From contig CAYGZQ010000002.1 of assembly GCA_964354375.1 (NCBI GenBank), positions 41,464-105,463 on the forward strand: a DNA stretch of 64,000 nt. Reading direction: 5' to 3'. Of this stretch, positions 1-8,730 are shown in pieces. Origin of the DNA: CAYGZQ01 sp964354375 [NCBI: uncultured Planctomycetota bacterium] (lineage in GTDB: Bacteria > JAJVIF01 > JAPKYR01). The stretch's first letter is position 1. Every line of letters starts with the position of its first letter. The notes beneath the pieces were generated by a model that was given only the letters and a program-made list of their open reading frames with translations, was not told the DNA's origin and searched no databases. The position numbers and the translations under genes are program-made.

Positions 1-182
1 GGATTGCTGCAAACTCCAAACCCGGGAACCCGCTTTCGCCAGAAAGTGACGTCAGATGTAGCCCGGGAACCTGTTTCATCACGCGATGACGGTCAATTGC
101 GTGTGGCCTGGACGAAACAGGTTCCCGGGATTGCTGCAAACTCCAAACCCGGGAACCCGCTTTCGCCAGAAAGTGACGTCAG
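1..182. repeat. Direct repeat pair, period 127 bp
   Basis: Bases 1-55 and 128-182 are identical. Between and after them lie inverted copies of a CCCGGGAACC core: 62-79 against 114-129, and again near 197-214. The first copy begins at the window edge, so the array may continue upstream. The spacing and the internal palindromes do not fit a CRISPR. A short reading frame across these repeats looks like repeat translation rather than a gene. Confidence 0.75.
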
Positions 183-598
183 TCAAGGCACATCAAAGCG
201 GGTTCCCGGGCTACATTCGCCTATTTCGCGCTTGTGCCGGGTCGTCTCGGGGCTTATAATCCCGGCGACTAGAGCGGCCTTCCGGTTTCAGCCGGGAAGG
301 CGATCACAATTTCCAGGAGAGCCCTAATGGAGGACTCCGGCATAAGTCAGCGTACGGGCGCCAAATCGGGGGAGCAACAGATGACCGACGACCCTCCCCC
401 ACTGCCCGATTCTCTTAATCCGACGGCTCGGCCGGCGAAAACGGTTACGGCGCTCGAATAGGGCCCGTGGTTCGCCTCAAGCCGTCGGGGGAGTCGACGG
501 CATGAATCGAGGTGGACCATGAAGACAGGAACTCTTCTTCAATCCCGCGTTTTAGAAATCGGTTTGGTCCCGTTCCCTGAAGAAAGGGGGGTGCGAGG
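183..598. other. Intergenic region, no gene recognised
   Basis: Apart from the CCCGGG repeat remnant near 197-214, I see no convincing coding sequence or RNA gene. The last 20 bases carry the purine-rich ribosome binding site (around 580-592) of the transporter that follows. Confidence 0.5.
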
Positions 599-1516
599 AT
601 GCTGAAGAGGTACAGAATCTGCGACGGCAAGATCGAGGAGAGCGACAGCCAGAACGGCGACATCCTTGTGTTCGTGAAACCGACCGAGGAGGAGCGGCAC
701 TATCTCGTCAGCGACCTGAAGCTCGACGAACACACGCTGGCGTCCGCCCTGGACCCCGATGAGCTGCCGCGCCTTGAGTTCGAGCCCGATCACATGGCCT
801 TGATCTTCAAGCGCCCCAGAACCTACTCCGAGAAAGACACGTTCCTTTTCAGGGTCTACTCCATCGGCGTTTTCCTGTTCCAGAACCGGATCGTGATACT
901 TGAGGCCGACGAGACCCCGATGTTTGAGGGAAAGCTCTTCAGCAGGCTGCAGTCGCTCCAGGAGATGGTCATCAAGCTTCTCTTCCGATCGGTTTTCAGG
1001 TTCATGGACAACCTCAAGGTCATCAACAACGTATCCGGTTCGCTCGAGCAGCAGATCAACACGTCGATGCGTAACGAGTACCTTATCAGCATGTTCACTC
1101 TGGAGAAAAGCCTCGTTTACTACCTCAACGCGATCAATTCCAACGGCGTGGTAATCGAGAGACTGAGGTTGAACTCGGCGAAGATCGGGTTCACCAGCGA
1201 GACCATGGAACTGCTCGAGGACTTGATGATCGAGAACACACAGTGCTACAGACAGGCCGAGATTTACTCCAACATCCTGGCGAGCATGATGGACGCCAGG
1301 GTATCGATCGTGAGCAACAACCTCAACATCCTCATCAAGACCCTGACGATCATCACAATTGGAATAATGGTGCCCACCCTGGTGGTCAGCATCTTTTCCA
1401 TGAACGTGAAGATCCCACTTGGTCACGAAGATCCCACGTCGTTCTGGATAATCATGAGCATCGCAGCGCTTTCGCTCATGATTCTGGGATTCGTCATGTG
1501 GTACAAGAAATGGTAG
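599..1516 (+). CDS. CorA-family divalent cation transporter (SMN variant)
   Basis: A 305-residue protein of the CorA 2-TM-GxN family, which moves Mg2+ or related divalent ions through a pentameric inner-membrane channel. A long soluble, mostly helical N-terminal domain is followed by two C-terminal membrane helices at roughly residues 245-265 and 280-301. The family signature after TM1 is normally (Y/F)GMN; here it reads FSMNV (around 265-269), so the first Gly is Ser. The start is the ATG at 599, preceded by a G-rich Shine-Dalgarno. It stands alone, convergent with hypF. Membership is clear from topology and motif position; the ion carried is not. Confidence 0.85.
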   Translation: MLKRYRICDGKIEESDSQNGDILVFVKPTEEERHYLVSDLKLDEHTLASALDPDELPRLEFEPDHMALIFKRPRTYSEKDTFLFRVYSIGVFLFQNRIVILEADETPMFEGKLFSRLQSLQEMVIKLLFRSVFRFMDNLKVINNVSGSLEQQINTSMRNEYLISMFTLEKSLVYYLNAINSNGVVIERLRLNSAKIGFTSETMELLEDLMIENTQCYRQAEIYSNILASMMDARVSIVSNNLNILIKTLTIITIGIMVPTLVVSIFSMNVKIPLGHEDPTSFWIIMSIAALSLMILGFVMWYKKW

Positions 1517-1526
1517 GTGGGCGGAC

Positions 1527-3980
1527 TCAGGGATTCTGCAGGACGCGATATCCTGCAGAGACAGCCTGTCCCAGGGAAATGCATCCGTCGTTCGTGGGCA
1601 TTAATCGGTGCGTGAGAACCCTCAAGCCCGCCCTCTCGAGCCTTGGCTTCAACTGCTCATGAAGAATCCGGTTCATGAAGCACCCGCCGGTAAGGCCGAC
1701 AGTCTCCAGGCCGGTAGCCTCGCGCGCCAGACGTGCGGCGAGATCGAGTATCTCTACCACCAGCCGATGAAACAGCCTCGCGATGCTCTCAGTCGAGGCG
1801 CCTTCCAGACGTTTTCGGGCAATCGTTCGAATCAGGCCGGACCCATCGATGAGAATCCCGTCCCCGGTGATGGAGAAAAGGCTCCCGGCCACCTCGACCG
1901 ATTCGCGCTCATCATCGTGTGGAAGCTCCACGCTTCCCGCGCACGCAGCTTCGAGAAGCATCGGAAACTGGCCGTCAAATGAGGCGATCGGCCCGAATCC
2001 AGCCACAAACGCTGCGGCATCAAAGAGGCGACCCAGACTGTCGACCCGCGGGCAGTTCACGTTGAGCCGGATCATTTTCTCCACTGTGGTCCGCGCAAGA
2101 TGAGGCACATCCTCGAACAGTGAGTGAAACTCGTCCGGCAGCAACGACGATTCATCTTCCGGATCGGGCAGGTTTCGGCAAAGGCGACCGAGGGCGGTCC
2201 GCCAGACCTCCCTGACCGCTATATCCCCACCCGGCAAAGGCGCATAGGTGAAATGCCCCAGCCGTGAGAAATCGGTGAGACCCGCGCGAAGGATGTCCCC
2301 TCCCCAGATGGCGCCGTCAGTGCCGTAGCCCGTCCCGTCCATTGTCAGCGCGATGATCTCCCGATCCGAAAATCCTCCCGGCGCATTTTCGTGCGTCCCA
2401 TGCTCCGCGAGAAGAGCGACCGCGTGTGCATGATGGTGCTGCACCTTGATCACGGGGAGACCCGACTCCTCTTCCGCCCATCGCGTGGACTGGTAATCGG
2501 GATGCATGTCGCAGCCCACGTATTGCGGATCGACATCGAGAACGCGCCCCTGGCGGTCTATCGTCTCGCGGAGATACTCGAAGGTCTCGTAGGTTTTCAA
2601 ATCGCCGATGTGGGGGCTCACAAACGCTTTGTCGTCGCGAATGTGGCAGATCGTGGTTTTCAATTCGCCGCCGACTCCCAGCACCGGTGGAAGCGGTTCC
2701 GGAAGGAAGACGGGCCTGGGGACATGTCCCCGGCCCCATCGCCAGATTGTCGCGACTCCGTCACGGATGGTCGCGACACTGTCGTCGGCGCGCCGGTGAA
2801 TTCTGCGATTGTGCACGAGGAATGCATCCGCGATCCCCCCGAGTCTCCGTATCGCCTCGTCATTTTCGAACGCGATCGGCTCGTCGGAGATGTTCCCGCT
2901 GGTCATGACTAGCGCCGCGAATGCGTCGGCAGACGCGTCGGACGATCCCCCGATCTCTTCCGGGACCGCGATCGACGAGGCATCGGTCGGCGGATCGACC
3001 GGGAGCGGTCGGAAGAGCAGATGATGCAGGGGCGTGTAGGGAAGCATGATGCCGATGGTGTGCAGACCGCCGGTCACGCCCCAGAGACCGTGATCCGCAA
3101 CCTGAGTGCCACCAGGCTTTTGAGGGAGTATGAGTATCGGACGCGCGGGCGAGAGAAGAGCCTTTTCGGCTTCGCTGCTCACATCTGCAAGACGTCTCGC
3201 CGCGCCGATCCCCCCGACCATCACCGCCAGGGGCTTGGCTTCCCGATGCTTTCGCTCGCGCAAGGTTCGCACCGCATCGGCATTCGTCGCGTCGCAGGCA
3301 AGATGGAACCCACCGATCCCTTTGATGGCAACGATCTTGCCGGACTTGAGATATTCGATTGCCAGCTCCAGAGGATCCCCGTCGACTTTCTCCCCGTGTG
3401 AGTCAAGGAACGCAAGCGACGGACCGCACGCGGGGCAGCAGGTCGGCTGCGCGTGGAACCGACGATCGGACGGGTCCCGGTACTCTCGCGAGCACATTTC
3501 GCACATGGCGAATTCCAGCATCGTTGTTTTGGCGCGATCATAGGGAACATCCTCGATGATCGTGAACCGAGGTCCGCAGTTTGTGCAGTTGAGGAAGGGA
3601 TAACGATAGCGAGGGTCTGCAGGATCGTACATTTCGCGAAGGCAGCCGTGGCACGTCGCGACGTCGGGACTTATCAGCACCCTCTCGCCCTCGATTGGAA
3701 CGCTCCGCCGGATCTCGAAATCCCTGAAACGATCCGCATCGTCGATTTCGGCAAGCTCATGATCGATGGACACAATCTGGGCCAGCGGCGGAGGCTCGGC
3801 TCTCAATGCCGAGAGGAGGGATTCGAGTTTGTCCTCAGGGCCGTCCGCTACGATCTCCACTCCGCGCGAATCGTTGACCACCCAGCCCGTGAGGTCGAAA
3901 CGCCCCGCGAGCGAATGCACGAATGGCCGGAACCCGACCCCTTGCACGACGCCTTTTATGTGGACATGAAGGCGATACAT
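1527..3980 (-). CDS. hypF: Carbamoyltransferase HypF, [NiFe]-hydrogenase maturation
   Basis: About 817 residues, normal for HypF. The enzyme uses carbamoyl phosphate and ATP to make the thiocarbamate on HypE that becomes the cyanide ligands of the [NiFe] centre. Domains in order: acylphosphatase-like (about 1-90); zinc-finger region with CHGC, CTNC, CEMC and CPAC pairs (about 105-185); YrdC-like nucleotide-binding domain (about 200-400); Kae1-like C-terminal domain with an HHHAHA metal-binding run. I use the ATG at 3980; an in-frame GTG at 3992 lies inside a repeat and overlaps the previous gene. Third gene of the rsmI operon. No hydrogenase or other hyp gene is in this window. Confidence 0.95.
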   Translation of the reverse strand: MYRLHVHIKGVVQGVGFRPFVHSLAGRFDLTGWVVNDSRGVEIVADGPEDKLESLLSALRAEPPPLAQIVSIDHELAEIDDADRFRDFEIRRSVPIEGERVLISPDVATCHGCLREMYDPADPRYRYPFLNCTNCGPRFTIIEDVPYDRAKTTMLEFAMCEMCSREYRDPSDRRFHAQPTCCPACGPSLAFLDSHGEKVDGDPLELAIEYLKSGKIVAIKGIGGFHLACDATNADAVRTLRERKHREAKPLAVMVGGIGAARRLADVSSEAEKALLSPARPILILPQKPGGTQVADHGLWGVTGGLHTIGIMLPYTPLHHLLFRPLPVDPPTDASSIAVPEEIGGSSDASADAFAALVMTSGNISDEPIAFENDEAIRRLGGIADAFLVHNRRIHRRADDSVATIRDGVATIWRWGRGHVPRPVFLPEPLPPVLGVGGELKTTICHIRDDKAFVSPHIGDLKTYETFEYLRETIDRQGRVLDVDPQYVGCDMHPDYQSTRWAEEESGLPVIKVQHHHAHAVALLAEHGTHENAPGGFSDREIIALTMDGTGYGTDGAIWGGDILRAGLTDFSRLGHFTYAPLPGGDIAVREVWRTALGRLCRNLPDPEDESSLLPDEFHSLFEDVPHLARTTVEKMIRLNVNCPRVDSLGRLFDAAAFVAGFGPIASFDGQFPMLLEAACAGSVELPHDDERESVEVAGSLFSITGDGILIDGSGLIRTIARKRLEGASTESIARLFHRLVVEILDLAARLAREATGLETVGLTGGCFMNRILHEQLKPRLERAGLRVLTHRLMPTNDGCISLGQAVSAGYRVLQNP

Positions 3981-3987
3981 GTCAGAC

Positions 3988-4073
3988 CTCACCCCACCTC
4001 ACCCCCTAACCCCCTCTGTACCTCACCCCCTAACCCCCTCTCCACCCTGTGGAGAGGGGGACTGGGGGTGAGG
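3988..4073. repeat. CTCACCCCCTnACCCCCTCTCC palindromic repeat, partly tandem
   Basis: A C-rich arm ending CCCCCTCTCCACC is followed by its complement GGAGAGGGGG...GGGGTGAGG, preceded by a second partial copy of the C-rich arm. Related copies lie at 28351-28394 and 46296-46348. This copy is read through in frame as the Arg/Gly-rich tail of the upstream transglycosylase fusion and supplies its stop codon. Confidence 0.85.
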
Positions 4074-5980
4074 ACAAAAAACAGCTCCTCCGCAAACTCG
4101 ACCTTCGTTTGACGGAACTCAAGACCATCGGTAATCGACTCAAGCGTGCTCTCGTAGTTCTCTCTCATCCCCTTGTCACGACCACCGAACGACGATGTCG
4201 GGAACGAGACAACAATGTGCTTCGAATCGATTCCCTCTATCAACCTTCTGCTGGACCCTTTTTCCTGTTGCTCGAGGGTAGGGACAGTCTTGAGCAGGAA
4301 CGCGACATCGGCCTGTTCGGACGGCGGCTGCCCGACTACATCCCGGCATTGCGCTTCGCCCTTGATCTTTGCCGGACGGAAAAATCGGTTCAGGAGGTCC
4401 ACGATGCGTCCGTCAATGTCGAGGGCGACATACTCCGCATCTTTGCCCAGCCCCATCCAGGGAATTGCGAACGGCCCGAAGCCGCAGGCGATGTCGATTA
4501 TGCGCGATGGTGTCCCGGTGATCTCGAAAAGAGAAGGGAAGATGCGGTCGAGTACGGGCAGACGCTCGGACGTCGACCGATGACCTGCCAGAATCTTCCG
4601 GCATAACGGCTTGATTCCGTCCGGGTCGGGGTCTTTCTCGAACTCGTCAAGCAAACCCACGGCGTAGTCGTAGCCGAAGGGATCGATGAACGCAGCGTAG
4701 ACCTGGTGCAGTTTCTTCTTCGCGATCTTGACGGCTTCCTTCTCGGTCCGGGATTTCGCGGACGCCCACTGGACCGCCCTCGCGATCGTGTCCTCGCAAA
4801 GATGCCTGTATTTCCGGCTTCGTTTCAGGGATTCGACTATCGGCTTCGTGTCGATCGCCAGTGAAACAGGCGCAACCTCGCCGAGTCGAGCTTCCCCGGA
4901 GCCGTTCGCGAGCATTCCCATCAGGCGCATGTAGAATCTGAGGTTATGGATGGTCGCGAGCCGGTATGCCAGCGGGTCGTCCACATTGAACAGGTGGTGG
5001 AGGAACGATCTCGAATAGCGGCGGCAGCAGAGGCAATCGCATGATTCGTCCACCGGTTTCCGGTCGTCGGCGTATCGCGAATCCTGGAGGAAGACTCTTG
5101 AATGGAAGCTCGGGGCATCGAGCCTGAGAGGGTCGGGATTTCCCTGGAAGACGTACAGGCGTTTTCGTCGCGCATCGCGGGTGGGAAATGCCCCGTCGAA
5201 CAGGTCGTAGCCCATGCGAACGCAGGAAACGATATGATCCGGACTCGCGATCCCCAGCGCGAACTTCGGGAACCCCTCCGGGATCAACCCTGCGACAAGC
5301 TCGACAGACTCGACCAGTCGGCGATCCTCATCGATCGGCCAGCCGCCGTAGCCGTAGCCGTCGAAACCGATCTCCAGCAGCCTCTCGGCGCATTCGCGCC
5401 TGAGGGACTCATCCTCGCCCCCCTGGATGACCGCAAACAGAAGCGGCCGGGAGTCCTGAAGGCGTTCGCTCGCGGCTATGCGTGCGACGAACTCCGTCTT
5501 GCATTCGCGGGCCCACAGGATTGTGTTCTCGACACTCTCGCGATGCCTCTCGGGGGGCTCCCCCGGATGCATGCAGTGGTCCAGGCAGATCATCAGGTCC
5601 GCCCCAAGCTGGAACTGCCTCTGTATCGACTTCGCAGGAGTGAGAGTGACTCTCTTCGCGCCTTTCGAGGCGCGATAAGCGAAGCCATCCGGGGTCACTT
5701 CGCCCAGGGCGGGATCCTTTGCGAGGAGCGAGTATATCTGGAACCCGCCGGAGTCCGAAACAATCGGGCGGTTCCATCCCATGAATCCGTGGATTCCGGA
5801 CGCGGCCAGGATTCGCACGCCGGGCCTGGTAAGAAGATGGAAGGTGTTGACCACGAGGCCCGTTACGCCGCAGTTTTCGAGGTCGGACGAGTCGACCGAC
5901 TTGACGACAGCCCGGGTGGCGTCCGGAAGAAAGGCCGGCAGAGGGAGTGCGCCATGAGGTGTCTTAAGCTCCCTGGACAT
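3989..5980 (-). CDS. tRNA-guanine transglycosylase fused to ArmA/Rmt (FmrO)-type 16S rRNA methyltransferase
   Basis: A 663-residue two-domain protein. Residues 1-360 are a tRNA-guanine transglycosylase: VSDSGGFQ with Asp76, Asp134, the nucleophile-position Asp262 in FDGAFPTR, and a complete zinc site C314-x-C316-x2-C319 with His345. The substrate loop, usually GGLAVGE, reads GGWPIDE (212-218), so the base exchanged may not be preQ1. Residues 375-640 match the FmrO family of 16S rRNA m7G1405 methyltransferases: helical RNA-binding part with YRHLCEDTI, SAM motif DIACGFGP (496-503), ALDID (519-523), FLLKTVPTLEQQEKG, and VVSFPTSSFGGRDKGM (590-605). The last 25 residues are translated repeat. It starts 10 nt after rsmI. 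Ordinary TGT has about 375 residues. The fusion is read directly; methylation of G1405 is inferred from family and context. Confidence 0.88.
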   Translation of the reverse strand: MSRELKTPHGALPLPAFLPDATRAVVKSVDSSDLENCGVTGLVVNTFHLLTRPGVRILAASGIHGFMGWNRPIVSDSGGFQIYSLLAKDPALGEVTPDGFAYRASKGAKRVTLTPAKSIQRQFQLGADLMICLDHCMHPGEPPERHRESVENTILWARECKTEFVARIAASERLQDSRPLLFAVIQGGEDESLRRECAERLLEIGFDGYGYGGWPIDEDRRLVESVELVAGLIPEGFPKFALGIASPDHIVSCVRMGYDLFDGAFPTRDARRKRLYVFQGNPDPLRLDAPSFHSRVFLQDSRYADDRKPVDESCDCLCCRRYSRSFLHHLFNVDDPLAYRLATIHNLRFYMRLMGMLANGSGEARLGEVAPVSLAIDTKPIVESLKRSRKYRHLCEDTIARAVQWASAKSRTEKEAVKIAKKKLHQVYAAFIDPFGYDYAVGLLDEFEKDPDPDGIKPLCRKILAGHRSTSERLPVLDRIFPSLFEITGTPSRIIDIACGFGPFAIPWMGLGKDAEYVALDIDGRIVDLLNRFFRPAKIKGEAQCRDVVGQPPSEQADVAFLLKTVPTLEQQEKGSSRRLIEGIDSKHIVVSFPTSSFGGRDKGMRENYESTLESITDGLEFRQTKVEFAEELFFVLTPSPPLHRVERGLGGEVQRGLGGEVG

Positions 5981-5990
5981 CGGGTTAAGG

Positions 5991-6701
5991 TCACGGTTCG
6001 GTCCGAATGAACTTCGGATTGTTGCCCGCGATAACTATGGTCACTTCGCCCTTCACTTTCCTGTCGACGAACTGCTTGATCAAGTCGGACAAGTACCCCC
6101 TGTGAGTCTCCTCGAACATCTTGGTCAGCTCGACGCAAACGGCGGCCCTGCGGTCGCCGAGGACCTCCAGGGCGGCCTCAAGGACCTTGGAGAGCCGCAG
6201 GGGGGACTCATAGATCACCAGCGTATGGCCCAAGTCCTTTTCCATCTCGAGGGAGCGACGTCGAGCGCCCGGTTTCCTGGGCAGGAAGCCGAGGAAAACG
6301 TAGCTGTCGGTCGGCAGCCCGGAGGAGAGAAGCGCGACCGGCACCGCGCTAGCGCCCGGCACAACAACAACCCCGATCCCCTTCTCGACGGCCTCGCTTA
6401 TCAGCCTGTAGCCTGCGTCGCTGATCCCGGGATAGCCTGCGTCGGAGCAGACAGCTACCGAGTTCCCCTGCTCCAGAAGCTTGATGATGCCGGGCGCGGA
6501 TGTCTTCTCGTTCGCCTCGCGATAGGAGATGATTCGTCTGGGGGCGGGGATATTGTGCCGGTCGAGGAGGATTCTGGTCCGGCGGGTATCTTCACAAGCA
6601 AGGACATCGACCTCGCCCAGAATGCGTATCGCTCGGAGGGTTATGTCCTCAAGGTTGCCTATGGGAGTGGCGATAATGTATAAAGTTACCTCGGACGGCA
6701 T
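5991..6701 (-). CDS. rsmI: 16S rRNA (cytidine1402-2'-O)-methyltransferase RsmI
   Basis: A 236-residue SAM methyltransferase of the tetrapyrrole-methylase fold that methylates the ribose of C1402 in helix 44 of 16S rRNA. Visible motifs are IIATPIGNLEDIT at the N-terminus, the ACEDTR stretch, and the VPGASAVPVALLSSGLP segment about mid-protein. It is slightly shorter than E. coli RsmI but collinear. The start is the ATG at 6701. It heads a leftward operon whose next gene, 10 nt away, carries a domain of a family that methylates G1405, three bases from the RsmI target. Confidence 0.95.
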   Translation of the reverse strand: MPSEVTLYIIATPIGNLEDITLRAIRILGEVDVLACEDTRRTRILLDRHNIPAPRRIISYREANEKTSAPGIIKLLEQGNSVAVCSDAGYPGISDAGYRLISEAVEKGIGVVVVPGASAVPVALLSSGLPTDSYVFLGFLPRKPGARRRSLEMEKDLGHTLVIYESPLRLSKVLEAALEVLGDRRAAVCVELTKMFEETHRGYLSDLIKQFVDRKVKGEVTIVIAGNNPKFIRTEP

Positions 6702-6846
6702 GTGCTTGCGGGGGCGAGAGTCCCGGGTGCAATTTTACACCAAAGGACGTCGAGATGCCGGATAGCGGCTGTCCGGGGCGGTCCGGCTTGCGCGATATTC
6801 ACAAACGTAATGGGAAATTTCCCTGATTTTCTTCGGTCAATCGGCC

Positions 6847-6875
6847 TTGACGAGACCGCATTCGTGAAGTATATA
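6847..6875 (+). promoter_or_regulatory. Predicted sigma-70 promoter upstream of the sigma factor gene
   Basis: TTGACG at 6847-6852 and TATATA at 6870-6875 are separated by 17 bases, close to consensus. The implied leader to the sigma factor gene is over 200 nt. The interval 6702-7115 holds no gene that I can support. Confidence 0.55.
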
Positions 6876-7115
6876 ACACTTGGCTGCTAACAGAGGCGTG
6901 AACTTGATGAGGGAAAAGGAATGGAGGCTTATGCTCTGCCGGACATAGCGGGTTGATGTGTGGCAGAGCCGCCACGGTGAGGCGCGCGAGAAGCCTTACC
7001 GATTTTTTTTGCGCATCATGCATCTTTTGGGCAAAACAGCATCTAAGAGAATAGAAGGCGGCTAGGCCTGACCGCTGAGAAATAGCCAAAAAACGCAACG
7101 GTGGTGATAACCTCT

Positions 7116-8336
7116 ATGCCCGAACGGCCCGTGCTGGTTCCTCAGAAAGTATGTAAAGACGAGCGCTACAAGGACCTGTTGGCTCGTGGACGACATAAGG
7201 GGTGGCTGACACGTAAGGAAGTTCGCGACACTGTCAGACAATGCCAGAGGGTCAGTCGCGAAGAGCTCGAAGCGATCTTCGAGTCCATCGAGAAGAAGCG
7301 AATCGACCTCCTTCTGCGTCATCCGACTAACGGCAAGAAGGGCAACGGGGGTCTGAAGGTCAAGGGCAGGAAGACTGCTGAGGGGACCAACTCCGTCAAG
7401 ACTCCCCGACTCCGCTCGGCGCTTGACAAGCGGAAGTCCGACCCCAGGCATCTCCTGGACAGCGATGTCAAGTTCTCCCACGACATCAAGATTGACGATT
7501 CGGTCAAGATCTATCTTAGGGAGATCGGATGGGTTCCCCTGCTCAGGCCCGATGAGGAGGTCCATCTCGCCAAGATCATTGCCGGCGACAACTCCAGCGA
7601 CCACGAAAAGGATATAGCCCGCAAGAAGCTGACCACGGCGAACCTCAGGCTTGTCGTGTCCATAGCGAAGAAATACAAGACCCAGGGTCTGAGCTTCCTG
7701 GACCTGGTACAGGAAGGCAACCTGGGCCTGATGCGCGCGGTACAGAAGTTCGACCACACCAAGGGTTTCAAATTCTCCACGTACGCCACCTGGTGGATCA
7801 GGCAGGCCATTACCCGCGCGCTTGCCGACCAGGAGGACATCATCCGCAAGCCGGTCCATATCGTCGAGAAAATCAACAAGCTCAAGAAGGCGTCCAGCGA
7901 GATCTCCCAGAAAAAGGGCACCGAGCCGACCCCGTACGAGCTCGGCAGCAAGATGAACATGCCCGCAGCCAAGGTGCAGGAGATCCGCAAGATCGCGCAG
8001 AGACCTATCTCATTGGAGACCCCCATCGGCGAGGATGAAAACTCCCAGCTTCAGCATTTCCTCGAGGACCAGCGAATACCTAACCCCGACAGCTCCGCGA
8101 TGAAGCATCTTCTCAGGGAAGAGCTCGAGAAAGTGCTCAATACGCTTTCGGATCGCGAGCGTCGGGTGATCCGGAGAAGGTTCGGATTCGATGACGGGCA
8201 CTACTACACGCTGGAGGAGGTCGGACGGGAGTTCGGCGTCACCCGCGAGCGCATCAGGCAGATCGAGGCCAAAGCGCTGAGGAGACTGAAAAGTCAGAAG
8301 CGGAGCGTACGGGTGAAGGACTTCCTGGACCTGTGA
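7116..8336 (+). CDS. rpoD: RNA polymerase primary sigma factor (sigma-70/RpoD)
   Basis: About 406 residues with the layout of a compact primary sigma factor. A region 1.1-like helical segment occupies the first 80 residues, followed by a basic linker. Region 1.2 ([12 protein letters not shown]) comes next, then region 2 with [26 protein letters not shown] and [10 protein letters not shown], region 3, and region 4 with the helix-turn-helix [18 protein letters not shown] and the KALRRLK end. Region 1.1 and the near-consensus 2.4/4.2 argue for the housekeeping factor rather than a stress sigma. I prefer the ATG at 7116 (GGTGGTG just upstream); an in-frame GTG at 7101 is possible. A strong terminator follows. 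Confidence 0.93.
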   Translation: MPERPVLVPQKVCKDERYKDLLARGRHKGWLTRKEVRDTVRQCQRVSREELEAIFESIEKKRIDLLLRHPTNGKKGNGGLKVKGRKTAEGTNSVKTPRLRSALDKRKSDPRHLLDSDVKFSHDIKIDDSVKIYLREIGWVPLLRPDEEVHLAKIIAGDNSSDHEKDIARKKLTTANLRLVVSIAKKYKTQGLSFLDLVQEGNLGLMRAVQKFDHTKGFKFSTYATWWIRQAITRALADQEDIIRKPVHIVEKINKLKKASSEISQKKGTEPTPYELGSKMNMPAAKVQEIRKIAQRPISLETPIGEDENSQLQHFLEDQRIPNPDSSAMKHLLREELEKVLNTLSDRERRVIRRRFGFDDGHYYTLEEVGREFGVTRERIRQIEAKALRRLKSQKRSVRVKDFLDL

Positions 8337-8365
8337 CGCTGAAGTGTAGCTTGAAACAACGAAAC

Positions 8366-8390
8366 CCCTGCTGCAAAGCAGGGTTTTTTT
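8366..8390 (+). terminator. Intrinsic terminator of the sigma factor gene
   Basis: A perfect 7-bp stem (8366-8372 with 8377-8383) around a GCAA tetraloop is followed by seven T, about 30 bases after the stop codon. Confidence 0.93.
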
Positions 8391-8418
8391 CATTGCCGTC
8401 CAGGAGAATCTGCCCTGG

Positions 8419-8659
8419 TATCCGAGGCCCGAACGTAAGGGGCTGTTGAAAAACCTACTTCGATGCTGAATCGCGTGGCACCCTCAGGCGGAAAGGCTGC
8501 GTAAGCAGGCTTTCTGCCTGGGGGTGCTCGATCTATTAGCCCCTTTATTCATGCGGCATTCAGGTCGTCGGCTCAGCACCCCCAGGCTCGAGGACTCGCC
8601 TGAGGGTGCCACGCCTGATATGCCATCCTTGCGCAAAACTGGATTTTTTCAACAGCCCC
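8419..8659. repeat. MITE-like repeat element with terminal inverted repeats
   Basis: The termini 8439-8453 (GGGGCTGTTGAAAAA) and 8645-8659 are perfect 15-bp inverted repeats. Inside are two nested perfect inverted repeats: 8474-8490 with 8597-8613 (GTGGCACCCTCAGGCG type) and 8516-8528 with 8575-8587. On the left it abuts a TCCGAGGCCCGAACGTAAG motif (8420-8438), which recurs at 17107-17126 and 20137-20156. No transposase lies inside, so it looks like a non-autonomous dispersed element. Confidence 0.8.
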
Positions 8660-8721
8660 TCACGGTCGGGCCCCGGAAACGGCGAATCGCAAGTCCACCG
8701 GTTCATCTGGATCATGCGAAG

Positions 8722-8730
8722 TGGTATATT
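8722..8730 (+). promoter_or_regulatory. Predicted extended -10 promoter
   Basis: TGgTATATT lies about 55 bases upstream of the lipoprotein start at 8785. It matches the TGnTAnnnT form seen ahead of several other genes here; no convincing -35 is seen. Confidence 0.45.

Noticed and set aside
1-330. Possible CRISPR array or small gene at the left edge
   Set aside because: Only two 55-base copies with internal palindromes and a period of 127, no regular spacers, and no cas gene. The open frame over it is a translation of the repeats.
3989-4900. Rmt-like domain as a recently acquired antibiotic-resistance gene
   Set aside because: It is fused in frame to TGT, lies in a housekeeping operon behind rsmI, and shows no transposase or base-composition change.
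5102-6010. A 302-codon plus-strand open frame across the TGT domain
   Set aside because: It lies opposite a gene whose product has catalytic and zinc motifs of TGT. No coherent motif is seen in the antisense translation.
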